Source: an uncultured Eubacterium sp. (GTDB lineage: Bacteria; Bacillota; Clostridia; Lachnospirales; Lachnospiraceae). Taken from it: a stretch of 59,172 nucleotides of DNA. The stretch is taken from positions 1-59,172 of the forward strand of contig CAMWXD010000021.1 of NCBI GenBank assembly GCA_947178105.1, written 5' to 3'. Shown piece after piece: positions 52,155-59,172 of this stretch; the first letter of the stretch is position 1, and each line of letters begins with the position of its first letter. A program made the translations under genes and the position numbers. The notes beneath the pieces are model-generated. The model searched no databases, had not been told where the DNA came from, and worked only from the letters and a program-made list of their open reading frames with translations.

Positions 52155-53357
52155 TTATCCAAGAAACGTCGTTGCCGCGCATACAATCGCTGTTGTCAGA
52201 AAAAACAGCATCACCGCGTAAAACATCAGCTTTAGATAAAGCGCTGCCGCCTGCCCCAGAGCGGATACCGCCGCACAGAACCGTTTGTCCGCCACCGGTT
52301 CCATAAATGCAGCCAGCGCCCGGTACAGCACCATAAAGACTGCCGTTTTTACAAGCGGCAAAAAGCTGATCAAAATAAGCACAACAAGAGCTGCCGCCCC
52401 GACACTGTTTTTAATCAGCATCGCAGAACCAGCCAGTATTTCCGTCATAGAGTTCATAATCTGCCCCGCGCCTGGAATCGCACGCACGGCCCCGGCAACG
52501 GTGCTGCGTTTCAGCCCGTCGATCCCAGGTGCCAAAAGCCCCTGTACGATGTTTAGCCCAATCAGTACTGTCATCACGATTTTCACACACCAGTGGACGC
52601 TGTCGGACAATAAGCCCGCAATTTTTAAAAACCGTTCTTCTGTTAAATAGTTGACAAGCTGCAGCACCATATAGGCCTGTATCACCGGCAGCAATACCTT
52701 TGCAAACACCGTATCAATCAAATAAATGACGAGCAGCAATAGCTGGTAATATGCCCCCGCGCTGATGCTGCCGCTCGAAAATACCACGCTCATGCAAAAC
52801 GCAGGTTGCAGGATATTCATAAACTCCACAAGTTTTTCAAAAAAGCCTTCGACAATCCCTGTCAGAAGCAGAAACAGCCTTAGCAGCAGCATCATCAAAA
52901 TCAGATACACGCCTAAAAACCCAAGTCCTGAGATATAGCTTTGATGCAGCGAGGACGTCATTTGCAGCAATACCGAAAAAGCAATCGCCAGCATTAAAAT
53001 TTGAACCAGCACCATACGGTTTTCCTGATAATCCGATAAGACAGCCTGTTTGAGCTTTTCCCCGAGCGCAGCAAATTCCAACGACAGCCCATGCTCCATA
53101 AACTCCTTTACAAGCTGTGAAAAAGTCACCTGCCCCAAATCCTCCTGCTGCAAATATGCATCCAGATCAGAAAGCCCCAAATCTGAAAGCAGCTTTTCAG
53201 CCTCCTCCTGCACGCTGCCTTCTTTGCTGCCTGCCTCCTCCTGTACGCCGTTTTCCGGCTCGGCTGCACTGGCAAGCACCGGGTATGGCGTATGTACACT
53301 TGCTAAAATCCATGCCGCAGCCGCTGCCGCCAGGGCTGCTGCTTTTCCCGGCTTCAC
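52155..53357 (-). CDS. spoIIIAE: stage III sporulation protein AE
   Basis: A 400-residue polytopic membrane protein with an N-terminal signal-like helix and about seven further helices; GAVRAIPGAGQIMNSMTEILAGS is characteristic. It starts with GTG at 53357, overlapping the AD stop codon, seven bases after GGAG. Confidence 0.93.
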   Translation of the reverse strand: MKPGKAAALAAAAAAWILASVHTPYPVLASAAEPENGVQEEAGSKEGSVQEEAEKLLSDLGLSDLDAYLQQEDLGQVTFSQLVKEFMEHGLSLEFAALGEKLKQAVLSDYQENRMVLVQILMLAIAFSVLLQMTSSLHQSYISGLGFLGVYLILMMLLLRLFLLLTGIVEGFFEKLVEFMNILQPAFCMSVVFSSGSISAGAYYQLLLLVIYLIDTVFAKVLLPVIQAYMVLQLVNYLTEERFLKIAGLLSDSVHWCVKIVMTVLIGLNIVQGLLAPGIDGLKRSTVAGAVRAIPGAGQIMNSMTEILAGSAMLIKNSVGAAALVVLILISFLPLVKTAVFMVLYRALAAFMEPVADKRFCAAVSALGQAAALYLKLMFYAVMLFFLTTAIVCAATTFLG

Positions 53358-53737
53358 AGTACTTCTCCAATCAGGCCCACCAGCGCCAGCAGCACCGGAA
53401 AGCTTAAAAACAATACAGAGACTCTTGCAAACAGCTCAATCTGGCTGGATACCGCGCTGTAGCCGGCATCCTTGCAAATATCCGATGCAAACTGGGTAAT
53501 GTAGGAGATGCCAAGCATCTTTAAGATCGTATCCAGATAAACCCCGTCAATATTTGCCTGCGCCTCCAACTGCTCCAGATATCCAAACACCGTCTGCAAT
53601 TTTGACAGCAAGTACAAAAAAATGCAGATACAGACCGCCATACTGACAAATACGCTGTATTCCGGCTTCGTCTGCTTTAACATCAGCGCCAGCAGCACTC
53701 CGCTGACTGCCAGCGCCGCAATCTTCAACACATCCAT
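53354..53737 (-). CDS. spoIIIAD: stage III sporulation protein AD
   Basis: A 127-residue membrane protein with four helices; LKIAALAVSGVLLALMLKQTKPEYSV (first 30 residues) and ITQFASDICKDAGYSAVSSQIE are typical. It overlaps AE by 4 bp. Confidence 0.93.
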   Translation of the reverse strand: MDVLKIAALAVSGVLLALMLKQTKPEYSVFVSMAVCICIFLYLLSKLQTVFGYLEQLEAQANIDGVYLDTILKMLGISYITQFASDICKDAGYSAVSSQIELFARVSVLFLSFPVLLALVGLIGEVL

Positions 53738-53800
53738 ACCTTTACCATGCGCCCCCTTTCCATTTCAAATCATCCTGGTGTACTGGCACACCCAGCCTTC

Positions 53801-53995
53801 CTATAATGTAAACAGCGACTGCATCGTCTGAAACAGTTCATAAATATACGGCACAACCCAAAACAGCACGACCATCAGCCCGGCAAGGCTTAATAAAAAC
53901 GCATGTTCCTCCCTCCCGCTGTGTTTTAACACCTGGCTTAACACCGACACGATGATGCCGACCGCTGCGATTTTAAAAATTAAATTTACACTCAT
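53801..53995 (-). CDS. spoIIIAC: stage III sporulation protein AC
   Basis: A 64-residue protein with two helices (FKIAAVGIIVSVLSQVL, LLSLAGLMVVLFWVVPYI). I take the ATG at 53995, five bases after GGAG, over a GTG two codons earlier. Confidence 0.93.
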   Translation of the reverse strand: MSVNLIFKIAAVGIIVSVLSQVLKHSGREEHAFLLSLAGLMVVLFWVVPYIYELFQTMQSLFTL

Positions 53996-54062
53996 ATCCA
54001 CTCCTGACTCCCGTATCCTGTTTTCTCACAGCTTTTCCATAAAACGTCCATGCCGTACCATC

Positions 54063-54581
54063 TTACAGCAGCAGGATGATACAGCTAAAACCAGCCATAT
54101 AGCACAAGCAGCAATACAGCTTCCTTTTGCCTGAAAATTCCGCATCCAGCCTCTGCATTGCCCCATCCAGCCTCTTCTTCCCAAGCTGCAGTAATTGCAG
54201 CGAAGACTCCAGGGAAGTATAAGAAAACACCTCCCCTATGCTAAGCAGCACCTCATACGCCTCCTGCGGAAGGCTGAACTGTTTCTGAAAGCGGACGCAG
54301 CTTTCTGTCCAAAGCGCAGGAATATCCGCTTCCCTGTTATCCTCCATCTGACGGCTTGCCTCTGTAAGCAGCTCCTGATAAGGCTCCGGCAAATGCCCCG
54401 CAAGCTTTGATAAAAGCTCCGGCAGCGGGCTGCGGCTGTAAGCTACCTCCCCTTCGACCGCAGTCACCAGGCGAAGCAGCAGCTCTGTCTGGCGAATCTG
54501 GCTGTATAGCCCAAGCACGAGGCTGTACGCCATCCCGCTGGACGCTGCGAAAATAAAAAGGCATCCTAGCAGCTTTAACAT
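54063..54581 (-). CDS. spoIIIAB: stage III sporulation protein AB
   Basis: A 172-residue protein with a helix at each end, resembling GspF-type platform proteins of secretion systems. SGMAYSLVLGLYSQIRQTELLLRLV (about residues 15-39) is typical. Its ATG overlaps the end of spoIIIAA by 7 bp. Confidence 0.92.
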   Translation of the reverse strand: MLKLLGCLFIFAASSGMAYSLVLGLYSQIRQTELLLRLVTAVEGEVAYSRSPLPELLSKLAGHLPEPYQELLTEASRQMEDNREADIPALWTESCVRFQKQFSLPQEAYEVLLSIGEVFSYTSLESSLQLLQLGKKRLDGAMQRLDAEFSGKRKLYCCLCYMAGFSCIILLL

Positions 54582-55528
54582 AGCAGTTCCTGCTTTGCAT
54601 CGTACAGCCTGTAGCTGCGCTCCCCGTTTTCCTGCTTGTCGATCACAAGATAGCGCTCAAAATAGTTCTGTTCCAAAAACTCCCGCAGCACCGGCTTTTT
54701 CTTCACCTCCTCCAAGTCCTGGGCATGGACAGAACCGAGAATGCTGCATCCGCAGTGCACCGCATAAGCAACCGCCTCCACATCCTCCTTCGAGCCGAGC
54801 TCATCTACTGCCACGACCTGCGGGGACATCGTACGGATCAGCAGCATCATGCCGCTGGATTTCGGGCATCCATCCAGCACGTCCGTGCGCATCCCTACAT
54901 CATTTTGCGGCACACCCCGGTAACAGCCTGCAATCTCAGAACGCTCATCCACAATGCTGACCTTTAGCCCCGTATGCTCCGCCGTGCCGTTCGAAAGCAG
55001 GCGGATCAAGTCCCGCAGCAGCGTCGTCTTCCCCCTTCCCGGCGGCGAAATCAGCAGCGTATTGTAGATGCCGGATTGCCTGCTTTTCGGCTGCCTGTAC
55101 AGATGCGGGATCAGGCGCCTGGCACACTCCTTTTTCTCATGGTTGACCCGGATATTCAGATAAGAAATATTTCGGATCGTATGCATCCACCCTTCCTGAA
55201 ACACTGCCTGTCCGCTCAGCCCCACCCGATGCCCGCCCTCCAGCGTAATAAAGCCGTTGCGGATCTCTTCTTCAAATGCAAACAGCGAATACCGGCTGAT
55301 AAATACAAGCATATCGCTGATATCATGCGTCGTGACCGCATAGGCATCCTTGCTGTCCTTTGTCAGGTATCCATTGCCCGTGCAAAAGAAATACTCTCCC
55401 TGGTCTGTCAAAAACATAATCGGCTGGCTGACACGGACACGGATTTCTTCAATCCCGCGCAGCTTTTCAAAGACAGCCTGCAATTCATTACGGATATGCA
55501 TTGGAAATATTTTTAAAATATGTTTCAT
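54575..55528 (-). CDS. spoIIIAA: stage III sporulation protein AA (ATPase)
   Basis: A 317-residue secretion-type ATPase that drives the SpoIIIA channel during engulfment. Walker A is PPGRGKTTL (162-170) and Walker B is VVAVDELGS. AAGGGAGG precedes the ATG at 55528. A strong intrinsic terminator lies immediately before this ribosome site. Confidence 0.95.
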   Translation of the reverse strand: MKHILKIFPMHIRNELQAVFEKLRGIEEIRVRVSQPIMFLTDQGEYFFCTGNGYLTKDSKDAYAVTTHDISDMLVFISRYSLFAFEEEIRNGFITLEGGHRVGLSGQAVFQEGWMHTIRNISYLNIRVNHEKKECARRLIPHLYRQPKSRQSGIYNTLLISPPGRGKTTLLRDLIRLLSNGTAEHTGLKVSIVDERSEIAGCYRGVPQNDVGMRTDVLDGCPKSSGMMLLIRTMSPQVVAVDELGSKEDVEAVAYAVHCGCSILGSVHAQDLEEVKKKPVLREFLEQNYFERYLVIDKQENGERSYRLYDAKQELLC

Positions 55529-55542
55529 GTAAATCCTCCCTT

Positions 55543-55586
55543 AAAAAAATAGCCATGAGACAAACTTGAAGTTGTCCCATGACTAT
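55543..55586 (-). terminator. terminator abutting the spoIIIAA ribosome site
   Basis: A 15-bp stem (55572-55586 with 55549-55563) has two G-U pairs that form only on the minus strand, then TTTTTTT. The last T is about 8 bases from AAGGGAGG. It ends aroK-aroD transcription but also stands inside any spoIIIA leader. Confidence 0.8.
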
Positions 55587-55649
55587 ATATATGAGCGGAT
55601 AGATATTTTAGAACCAGAAAAACGTATGATTGCCAAAACTGCATGGCTG

Positions 55650-56408
55650 TTACATTGCGCGATGTATCAAGGAGAGTATCTGCGCCAGCTCATCCGCCGG
55701 CAACTGCCCAGGTGCGGACGCTTTTCCCGCAGAGCCAAATGTGATTGCAGAGCCAAAGGCTTCCCCGCAAAGGCGGCTGATCACCCCGTCACTGCCCATG
55801 GACATCGTGACAACCGGGCGGTCTGCATAGCTTCTGTGCATCTGTTCTGTCGCCGCAAGCAGTTCCAGCACATCGGCACGGCTTTTTGGCATGGCCGCGA
55901 TCTTTAAAATATCCGCACCCAGTCTCTGCATCGCACACAGCCTTTTTAAAATCTCCTGGCGCTTTGGCGTCTTTGCAAAATCATGATTCGAGGCAATGAC
56001 TTTTACACCGCACGAATGCGCCATATGAATCAGCCTTGTTACTGTCTCCTCTCCAAGAAACAGCTCCGCATCGATCAAATCCACATTCCCGGAACGTACT
56101 GCCGCTTCATAGAAGGATACATATTCATCTATTCCGATCTGCCTTTGCCCGCCTTCTTGTTTTGTCCGAAAGGTAAACAACAAAGGCAGCTCTCCAAGCA
56201 CCTTCCGAAGCTCTGTAAGCACCTCCGCCGCTGCCTGCGGGTTTGCTCCTTCAAACCAGTCCACGCGCCATTCCACAAGATCCGCCTGCATGTGCGTGAT
56301 GGTTTCCGCTTCCTTTAAAATCTCTGCTCTTGCAGCCCCGACCATCGGCACACAGATCTTTGGAATCCCCTCGCCGATCGTTACCTTCCTGACCGTTACC
56401 GTACGCAT
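55650..56408 (-). CDS. aroD: type I 3-dehydroquinate dehydratase
   Basis: A 252-residue shikimate-pathway enzyme that dehydrates 3-dehydroquinate through a Schiff base. The lysine is K169 in DILKIAAMP and the base is H142 in IASNHDF; EWRVDWFE and GSAITFGSAGKASAPGQ are typical. The ATG at 56408 overlaps the end of aroK and has GGGAGG upstream. Confidence 0.95.
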   Translation of the reverse strand: MRTVTVRKVTIGEGIPKICVPMVGAARAEILKEAETITHMQADLVEWRVDWFEGANPQAAAEVLTELRKVLGELPLLFTFRTKQEGGQRQIGIDEYVSFYEAAVRSGNVDLIDAELFLGEETVTRLIHMAHSCGVKVIASNHDFAKTPKRQEILKRLCAMQRLGADILKIAAMPKSRADVLELLAATEQMHRSYADRPVVTMSMGSDGVISRLCGEAFGSAITFGSAGKASAPGQLPADELAQILSLIHRAM

Positions 56409-56953
56409 GGCTGTGCCTCCCATTCCAGAAGCTTTTGCACCAGCTCCTCACAGATCTGCGCCCGATCCTTTCCATCCGTCTGCACTGCCAGGTCTGCCGC
56501 TGCCTCATATTTCTCCCTGCGCTGCTGCATCAGCTCTGAAATAAACGCAACATCTTTATGCCCTTCTAACAGCGGGCGGTCATGGCTGTCTTTGACCCGC
56601 TCGTAAATAGTCTGCGGGCTTGCGGGTAAAAGTACAACCCTCCCGTTTTTTTTCATCTCCCTGACATTGGTTTCCCGCATCGGCGTCCCGCCGCCGCAGG
56701 AGACGACCACATTTTTTTTATGCTGCAAGGATGTCAACAGCCTCGTTTCCAGATCCCTGAAATACGGTTCCCCATGCACGTCAAAAATTTTTGAAATGCT
56801 CATGCCCTCCTGCTCTTCAATCATGCTGTCCATCTCTATTTTTTCCATTGCATAATGCTGATGCAGATATTCTGAAATAGTTGACTTTCCGCACCCCATA
56901 AATCCTATGAGAAAAATATTGTACGAAAAACAATGTTTTGCCTGATGTTCCAT
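56396..56953 (-). CDS. aroK: shikimate kinase
   Basis: A 185-residue enzyme that phosphorylates shikimate. Walker A is GFMGCGKST (17-25); the substrate motifs are EMDSMIEEQEG and SCGGGTPM, and the lid is DSHDRPLLEG. I take the ATG at 56953 with AAAGGAG ten bases upstream; the longer frame to 57067 runs across the promoter. Confidence 0.94.
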   Translation of the reverse strand: MEHQAKHCFSYNIFLIGFMGCGKSTISEYLHQHYAMEKIEMDSMIEEQEGMSISKIFDVHGEPYFRDLETRLLTSLQHKKNVVVSCGGGTPMRETNVREMKKNGRVVLLPASPQTIYERVKDSHDRPLLEGHKDVAFISELMQQRREKYEAAADLAVQTDGKDRAQICEELVQKLLEWEAQPCVR

Positions 56954-56999
56954 GTTTTGTAAGCTCCTTTCGCGGTATTTACAGCAATTTTCCATCCAT

Positions 57000-57028
57000 A
57001 TTGTACCTCCGCCTGCAATACGATGCAA
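57000..57028 (-). promoter_or_regulatory. promoter of aroK-aroD
   Basis: TTGCAT (57023-57028), 17 bp, TACAAT (57000-57005), minus strand, placed right after the terminator at 57039-57079. Confidence 0.75.
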
Positions 57029-57038
57029 CTTTTTTTCC

Positions 57039-57079
57039 AAAAAAATACTTTCATAAAAGAACTGCATCTTCTATGAAAG
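57039..57079 (-). terminator. terminator of the Na/Pi cotransporter gene
   Basis: CTTTCATA/TATGAAAG (57072-57079 with 57048-57055), then TATTTTTTT on the minus strand. Confidence 0.8.
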
Positions 57080-57094
57080 CATTCCTAATCCCCG

Positions 57095-58753
57095 CTACCA
57101 CCCAAGCTCATGGTCTGCAATATTCGCACACCCATTGCTCAGCCGGTCGAGCGCGTTTAAAATTTTATAAAACGGCTTCGTAAGCTTTGCGCTGCACTTT
57201 CCTTTCTCCACACGTTCTAAGTGCGCCTTGCGCATATGCAGGCCAAGATCCAGCATTTTTTCCTTTTTCTTGCGTATTTTTTTCAGCTTGTCCCGGTCGC
57301 CGTTTAACAGCATCTGAAATGCTTCCCCGTACATCTCCCGAATCAGGATCAGGCTTTGCTCCAGATCTTTCCTTGCCTCTTTCGAATACCGGATCTTTTT
57401 CTTCTGCGCCTGTGATAAAAACTGCTCCAAAACCTCCTGGCATAAATTCACGATACGGTCCAGATCCCCTAACAGGTACATCACGCCTGCCGCTTCATGT
57501 GACTGTTCCTCACTCATGCTGCCGGCGGAAAACAGCTCGGACAGGTATTCCGTCACACGCTCATACAGCCCCCGCACCTGCCCCGCTTTTTCCAAAACCG
57601 TCCCGGCAAGCTTTGCATCTTCTGTCCTTGCCGCACCTGCAAGATCGTTTAACAGCTCCTTGGCAAGCTCCCCGCACCGAACCGCTTCCATCTGCGCAAG
57701 CTGTAAAGCGGCAGCCGGCTGCATCACCAGCTTATTATCCAGATAAAACGGCTCGGACATTTCCTTTGGCGCCTGTACGCCTTCCCGGATCAGCCCTGTC
57801 ACCAGCTTTACCATATAAGGCAGCAGCGGTGTCCAGATCAGTGTCATGACCAGGTTAAACATCGTATGCGCATTTGCAATCTGCCTGGAAATTACCTCTA
57901 CTTCCGGCCCTGACGGAGAGATATAGCGGATTACCGCCGCAAACGGCTGGATCAGCCAGATAAACAATAAACAGCCGGAAAGGTTAAAAATACAATGGGC
58001 AAGCGCGGTACGCTTTGCATCCTTTGCCTGCCCGACTGAAGCAAGCAGCGCCGTGATCGTCGTACCGACATTATCCCCCAAAAGAATCGGGATCGCGCCG
58101 GCAAGCCCAAGGATACTCGTTACCCCGTCCGCGCCTGCCTGCCCTGCAAAATTTTGCAGTACCGCAATCGTCGCAGAACTGCTCTGCACGACAAGCGTCA
58201 TAAACGTACCGGTTAACACGCCAAGTACCGGAACATCTGCGACCTTTCCGATCATATTCAAAAAGAACGGGCTGCCGGCAAGCGGCTTCATAACCGTCCC
58301 CATTGTCTCAATGCCTAAAAACAGCAGTCCAAACGCAAACACGGTCTGCCCGATATTTTTTGCTTTTTCTGTCTTTGCCAGATAAGATACCGCAAACCCG
58401 GCAAACAAAAACAGGTATATATAATCGCTAATTTTAAATGCGATAATCTGCGCCGTCATCGTCGTACCGATATTTGCGCCCAAAATTATTGAAATCGACT
58501 GCGGCAGGCTCATCAGCCCGGCACTTACAAAGCCGATCGCCATAACGGTTGTCGCGGAGCTGCTCTGCAATACCGCCGTCGTCAAAGCGCCCGCCAACAC
58601 ACCCATAACCGGATTTTTGGTCAAAAGCGCCAGGATACTTTTCATTTTTTCTCCCGCAGCCTTCTGGAGGCACTCACTCATCATGTTCATGCCAAAAATA
58701 AATACTGCCAGGCCGCCGAGTAAACCGAACAGGATCTGCATGGTATCTTTCAT
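57095..58753 (-). CDS. Na+/phosphate cotransporter family protein
   Basis: A 552-residue protein with two Na/Pi repeats in the membrane part (ALTTAVLQSSSATTVMAIGFVSAG and GTFMTLVVQSSSATIAVLQNF, the QSSSA signature of each half) and a C-terminal PhoU-like helical domain from about residue 340. It takes up phosphate with sodium; the PhoU-like part may regulate it. GGAG precedes the ATG. Confidence 0.92.
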   Translation of the reverse strand: MKDTMQILFGLLGGLAVFIFGMNMMSECLQKAAGEKMKSILALLTKNPVMGVLAGALTTAVLQSSSATTVMAIGFVSAGLMSLPQSISIILGANIGTTMTAQIIAFKISDYIYLFLFAGFAVSYLAKTEKAKNIGQTVFAFGLLFLGIETMGTVMKPLAGSPFFLNMIGKVADVPVLGVLTGTFMTLVVQSSSATIAVLQNFAGQAGADGVTSILGLAGAIPILLGDNVGTTITALLASVGQAKDAKRTALAHCIFNLSGCLLFIWLIQPFAAVIRYISPSGPEVEVISRQIANAHTMFNLVMTLIWTPLLPYMVKLVTGLIREGVQAPKEMSEPFYLDNKLVMQPAAALQLAQMEAVRCGELAKELLNDLAGAARTEDAKLAGTVLEKAGQVRGLYERVTEYLSELFSAGSMSEEQSHEAAGVMYLLGDLDRIVNLCQEVLEQFLSQAQKKKIRYSKEARKDLEQSLILIREMYGEAFQMLLNGDRDKLKKIRKKKEKMLDLGLHMRKAHLERVEKGKCSAKLTKPFYKILNALDRLSNGCANIADHELGW

Positions 58754-58864
58754 AATCTGCTCCTTTTCTGTTCTCTTATGTTCTGACAGTATTTTATTAT
58801 GCCCAGGTAAAATGCAGGTTATCCAAATGTAAAGATCCTGTAAAATTTTGCTTTACACCGTCAT

Positions 58865-59172
58865 TTAAGATTTTATCATCCACTCCCCCAACCGCCTGCT
58901 TCCGATCCTTACCAATATTCCCCTCTCCTGCAGCCTTGGCAAGATCCGCTTAATTGTTCCCATAGAGATCTCTGTATCCTTGCAAATCTCTTTCTGTGTA
59001 ATAGCTGGGTTTTTCATAATTAATTGCAAAATTTTCGTCTCATCTTTGTTTAACTGAAATTTCCTCACAATTCTGTCCAGATCAGCCAAATCTGTCTCTA
59101 TCTCGCTCAAATCAGTTTCTTTTTTAGTCGCATTAGTCTCTTTTTTAGTCGCATTAGTCTCTTTTTTAGTCG
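58865..59172 (-). CDS. winged-helix protein, C-terminal part (runs off window)
   Basis: The last 80 residues form a winged helix (ITQKEICKDTEISMGTIKRILPRLQERGILVRIGS ends in RRLGEWMI). The frame stays open to the window end and contains a seven-residue repeat ATKKETN. A TTG at 59110 could start an 81-residue protein, but without a ribosome site. The arrangement resembles AlbA_2/Schlafen-type DNA-binding proteins, whose C-terminus is a KETN-rich linker followed by such a winged helix. The N-terminal part is outside the window. Confidence 0.7.
   Translation of the reverse strand, partial: TKKETNATKKETNATKKETDLSEIETDLADLDRIVRKFQLNKDETKILQLIMKNPAITQKEICKDTEISMGTIKRILPRLQERGILVRIGSRRLGEWMIKS
59108..59172. 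repeat. 21-bp tandem repeat in coding sequence
   Basis: A 21-bp unit encoding Ala-Thr-Lys-Lys-Glu-Thr-Asn repeats three times up to the window edge, the copy nearest the winged helix ending in Asp. It forms a linker before the winged helix. Confidence 0.85.

Overview
The window looks like a chromosomal segment of a spore-forming gut-type Clostridia, most likely Lachnospiraceae. The grounds are a complete spoIIIA operon, the clostridial ylxM-ffh-rpsP-khpA-rimM-trmD order, QueT/QueF/QueC, a short-type ThiC, a DUF4080-like radical SAM enzyme and strong AGGAGG-type ribosome binding sites. Nearly all genes are on the minus strand. Identification rests on reading protein motifs; no database search was possible.

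Layout. 1-419: a probable small RNA gene on the minus strand, whose promoter lies in a 55-bp perfect repeat that also sits at the left edge. 420-7621: B12-type radical SAM protein, then thiC-HAD-thiE under a TPP riboswitch with terminator, then an unknown acidic protein coupled to a MATE pump. 7.6-13.1 kb: an AT-richer patch of small unknown genes, broken genes, a cytoplasmic leucine-rich-repeat protein and structured non-coding DNA. 13.1-22 kb: a BceRSAB-like peptide-antibiotic sensing and detoxification locus split in two. The response regulator and kinase are at 20.2-22.0 kb and the ABC transporter at 13.1-15.8 kb, and between them lies a heavily deleted integrative element. 22-31.5 kb: ZIP transporter, small alarmone synthetase, nicotinamidase, FIST plus soluble chemoreceptor pair, RidA, phosphopantetheinyl transferase and the SRP/ribosome-maturation operon. 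31.6-40 kb: PD-(D/E)XK-type protein, a five-gene carbohydrate operon (GH43, AEC permease, SGNH hydrolase, metallo-beta-lactamase fold protein, GH2) and a nearby divergent AraC regulator. 40-48 kb: exonuclease, PIN toxin-antitoxin, ilvA, prfC, a [FeFe]-hydrogenase-like protein, and the queT-queF-queC operon behind a preQ1-I riboswitch. 48.4-59.2 kb: hemerythrin-CheX-REC fusion, spoIIIAA-AH, aroK-aroD, Na/Pi cotransporter and the C-terminal end of a winged-helix protein running off the window.

The most informative region is 15.8-20.2 kb. A 19-bp sequence containing the dyad CTTACA-N4-TGTAAG occurs identically at 15912-15930 (upstream of the ABC ATPase gene) and 20210-20228 (overlapping the kinase stop codon), with a one-mismatch copy at 19805-19823. 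A Tn916-type integrase remnant lies just inside the left copy, and subterminal GGTGTAAA repeats lie inside both ends. I read this as the corpse of an integrative element that used the BceR-like operator at the 3' end of the kinase gene as its attachment site. Inside it are truncated Bro-N, Type III methylase and UvrD genes. There is also a deleted insertion sequence with intact inverted repeats and a 7-bp target duplication, and removing it on paper restores a small reading frame.

Other points of interest are the unidentified tandem small RNA unit at the left edge, an intrinsic terminator placed directly against the spoIIIAA ribosome binding site, a similar one before rimM, and a hydrogenase-like protein with a changed H-cluster motif.
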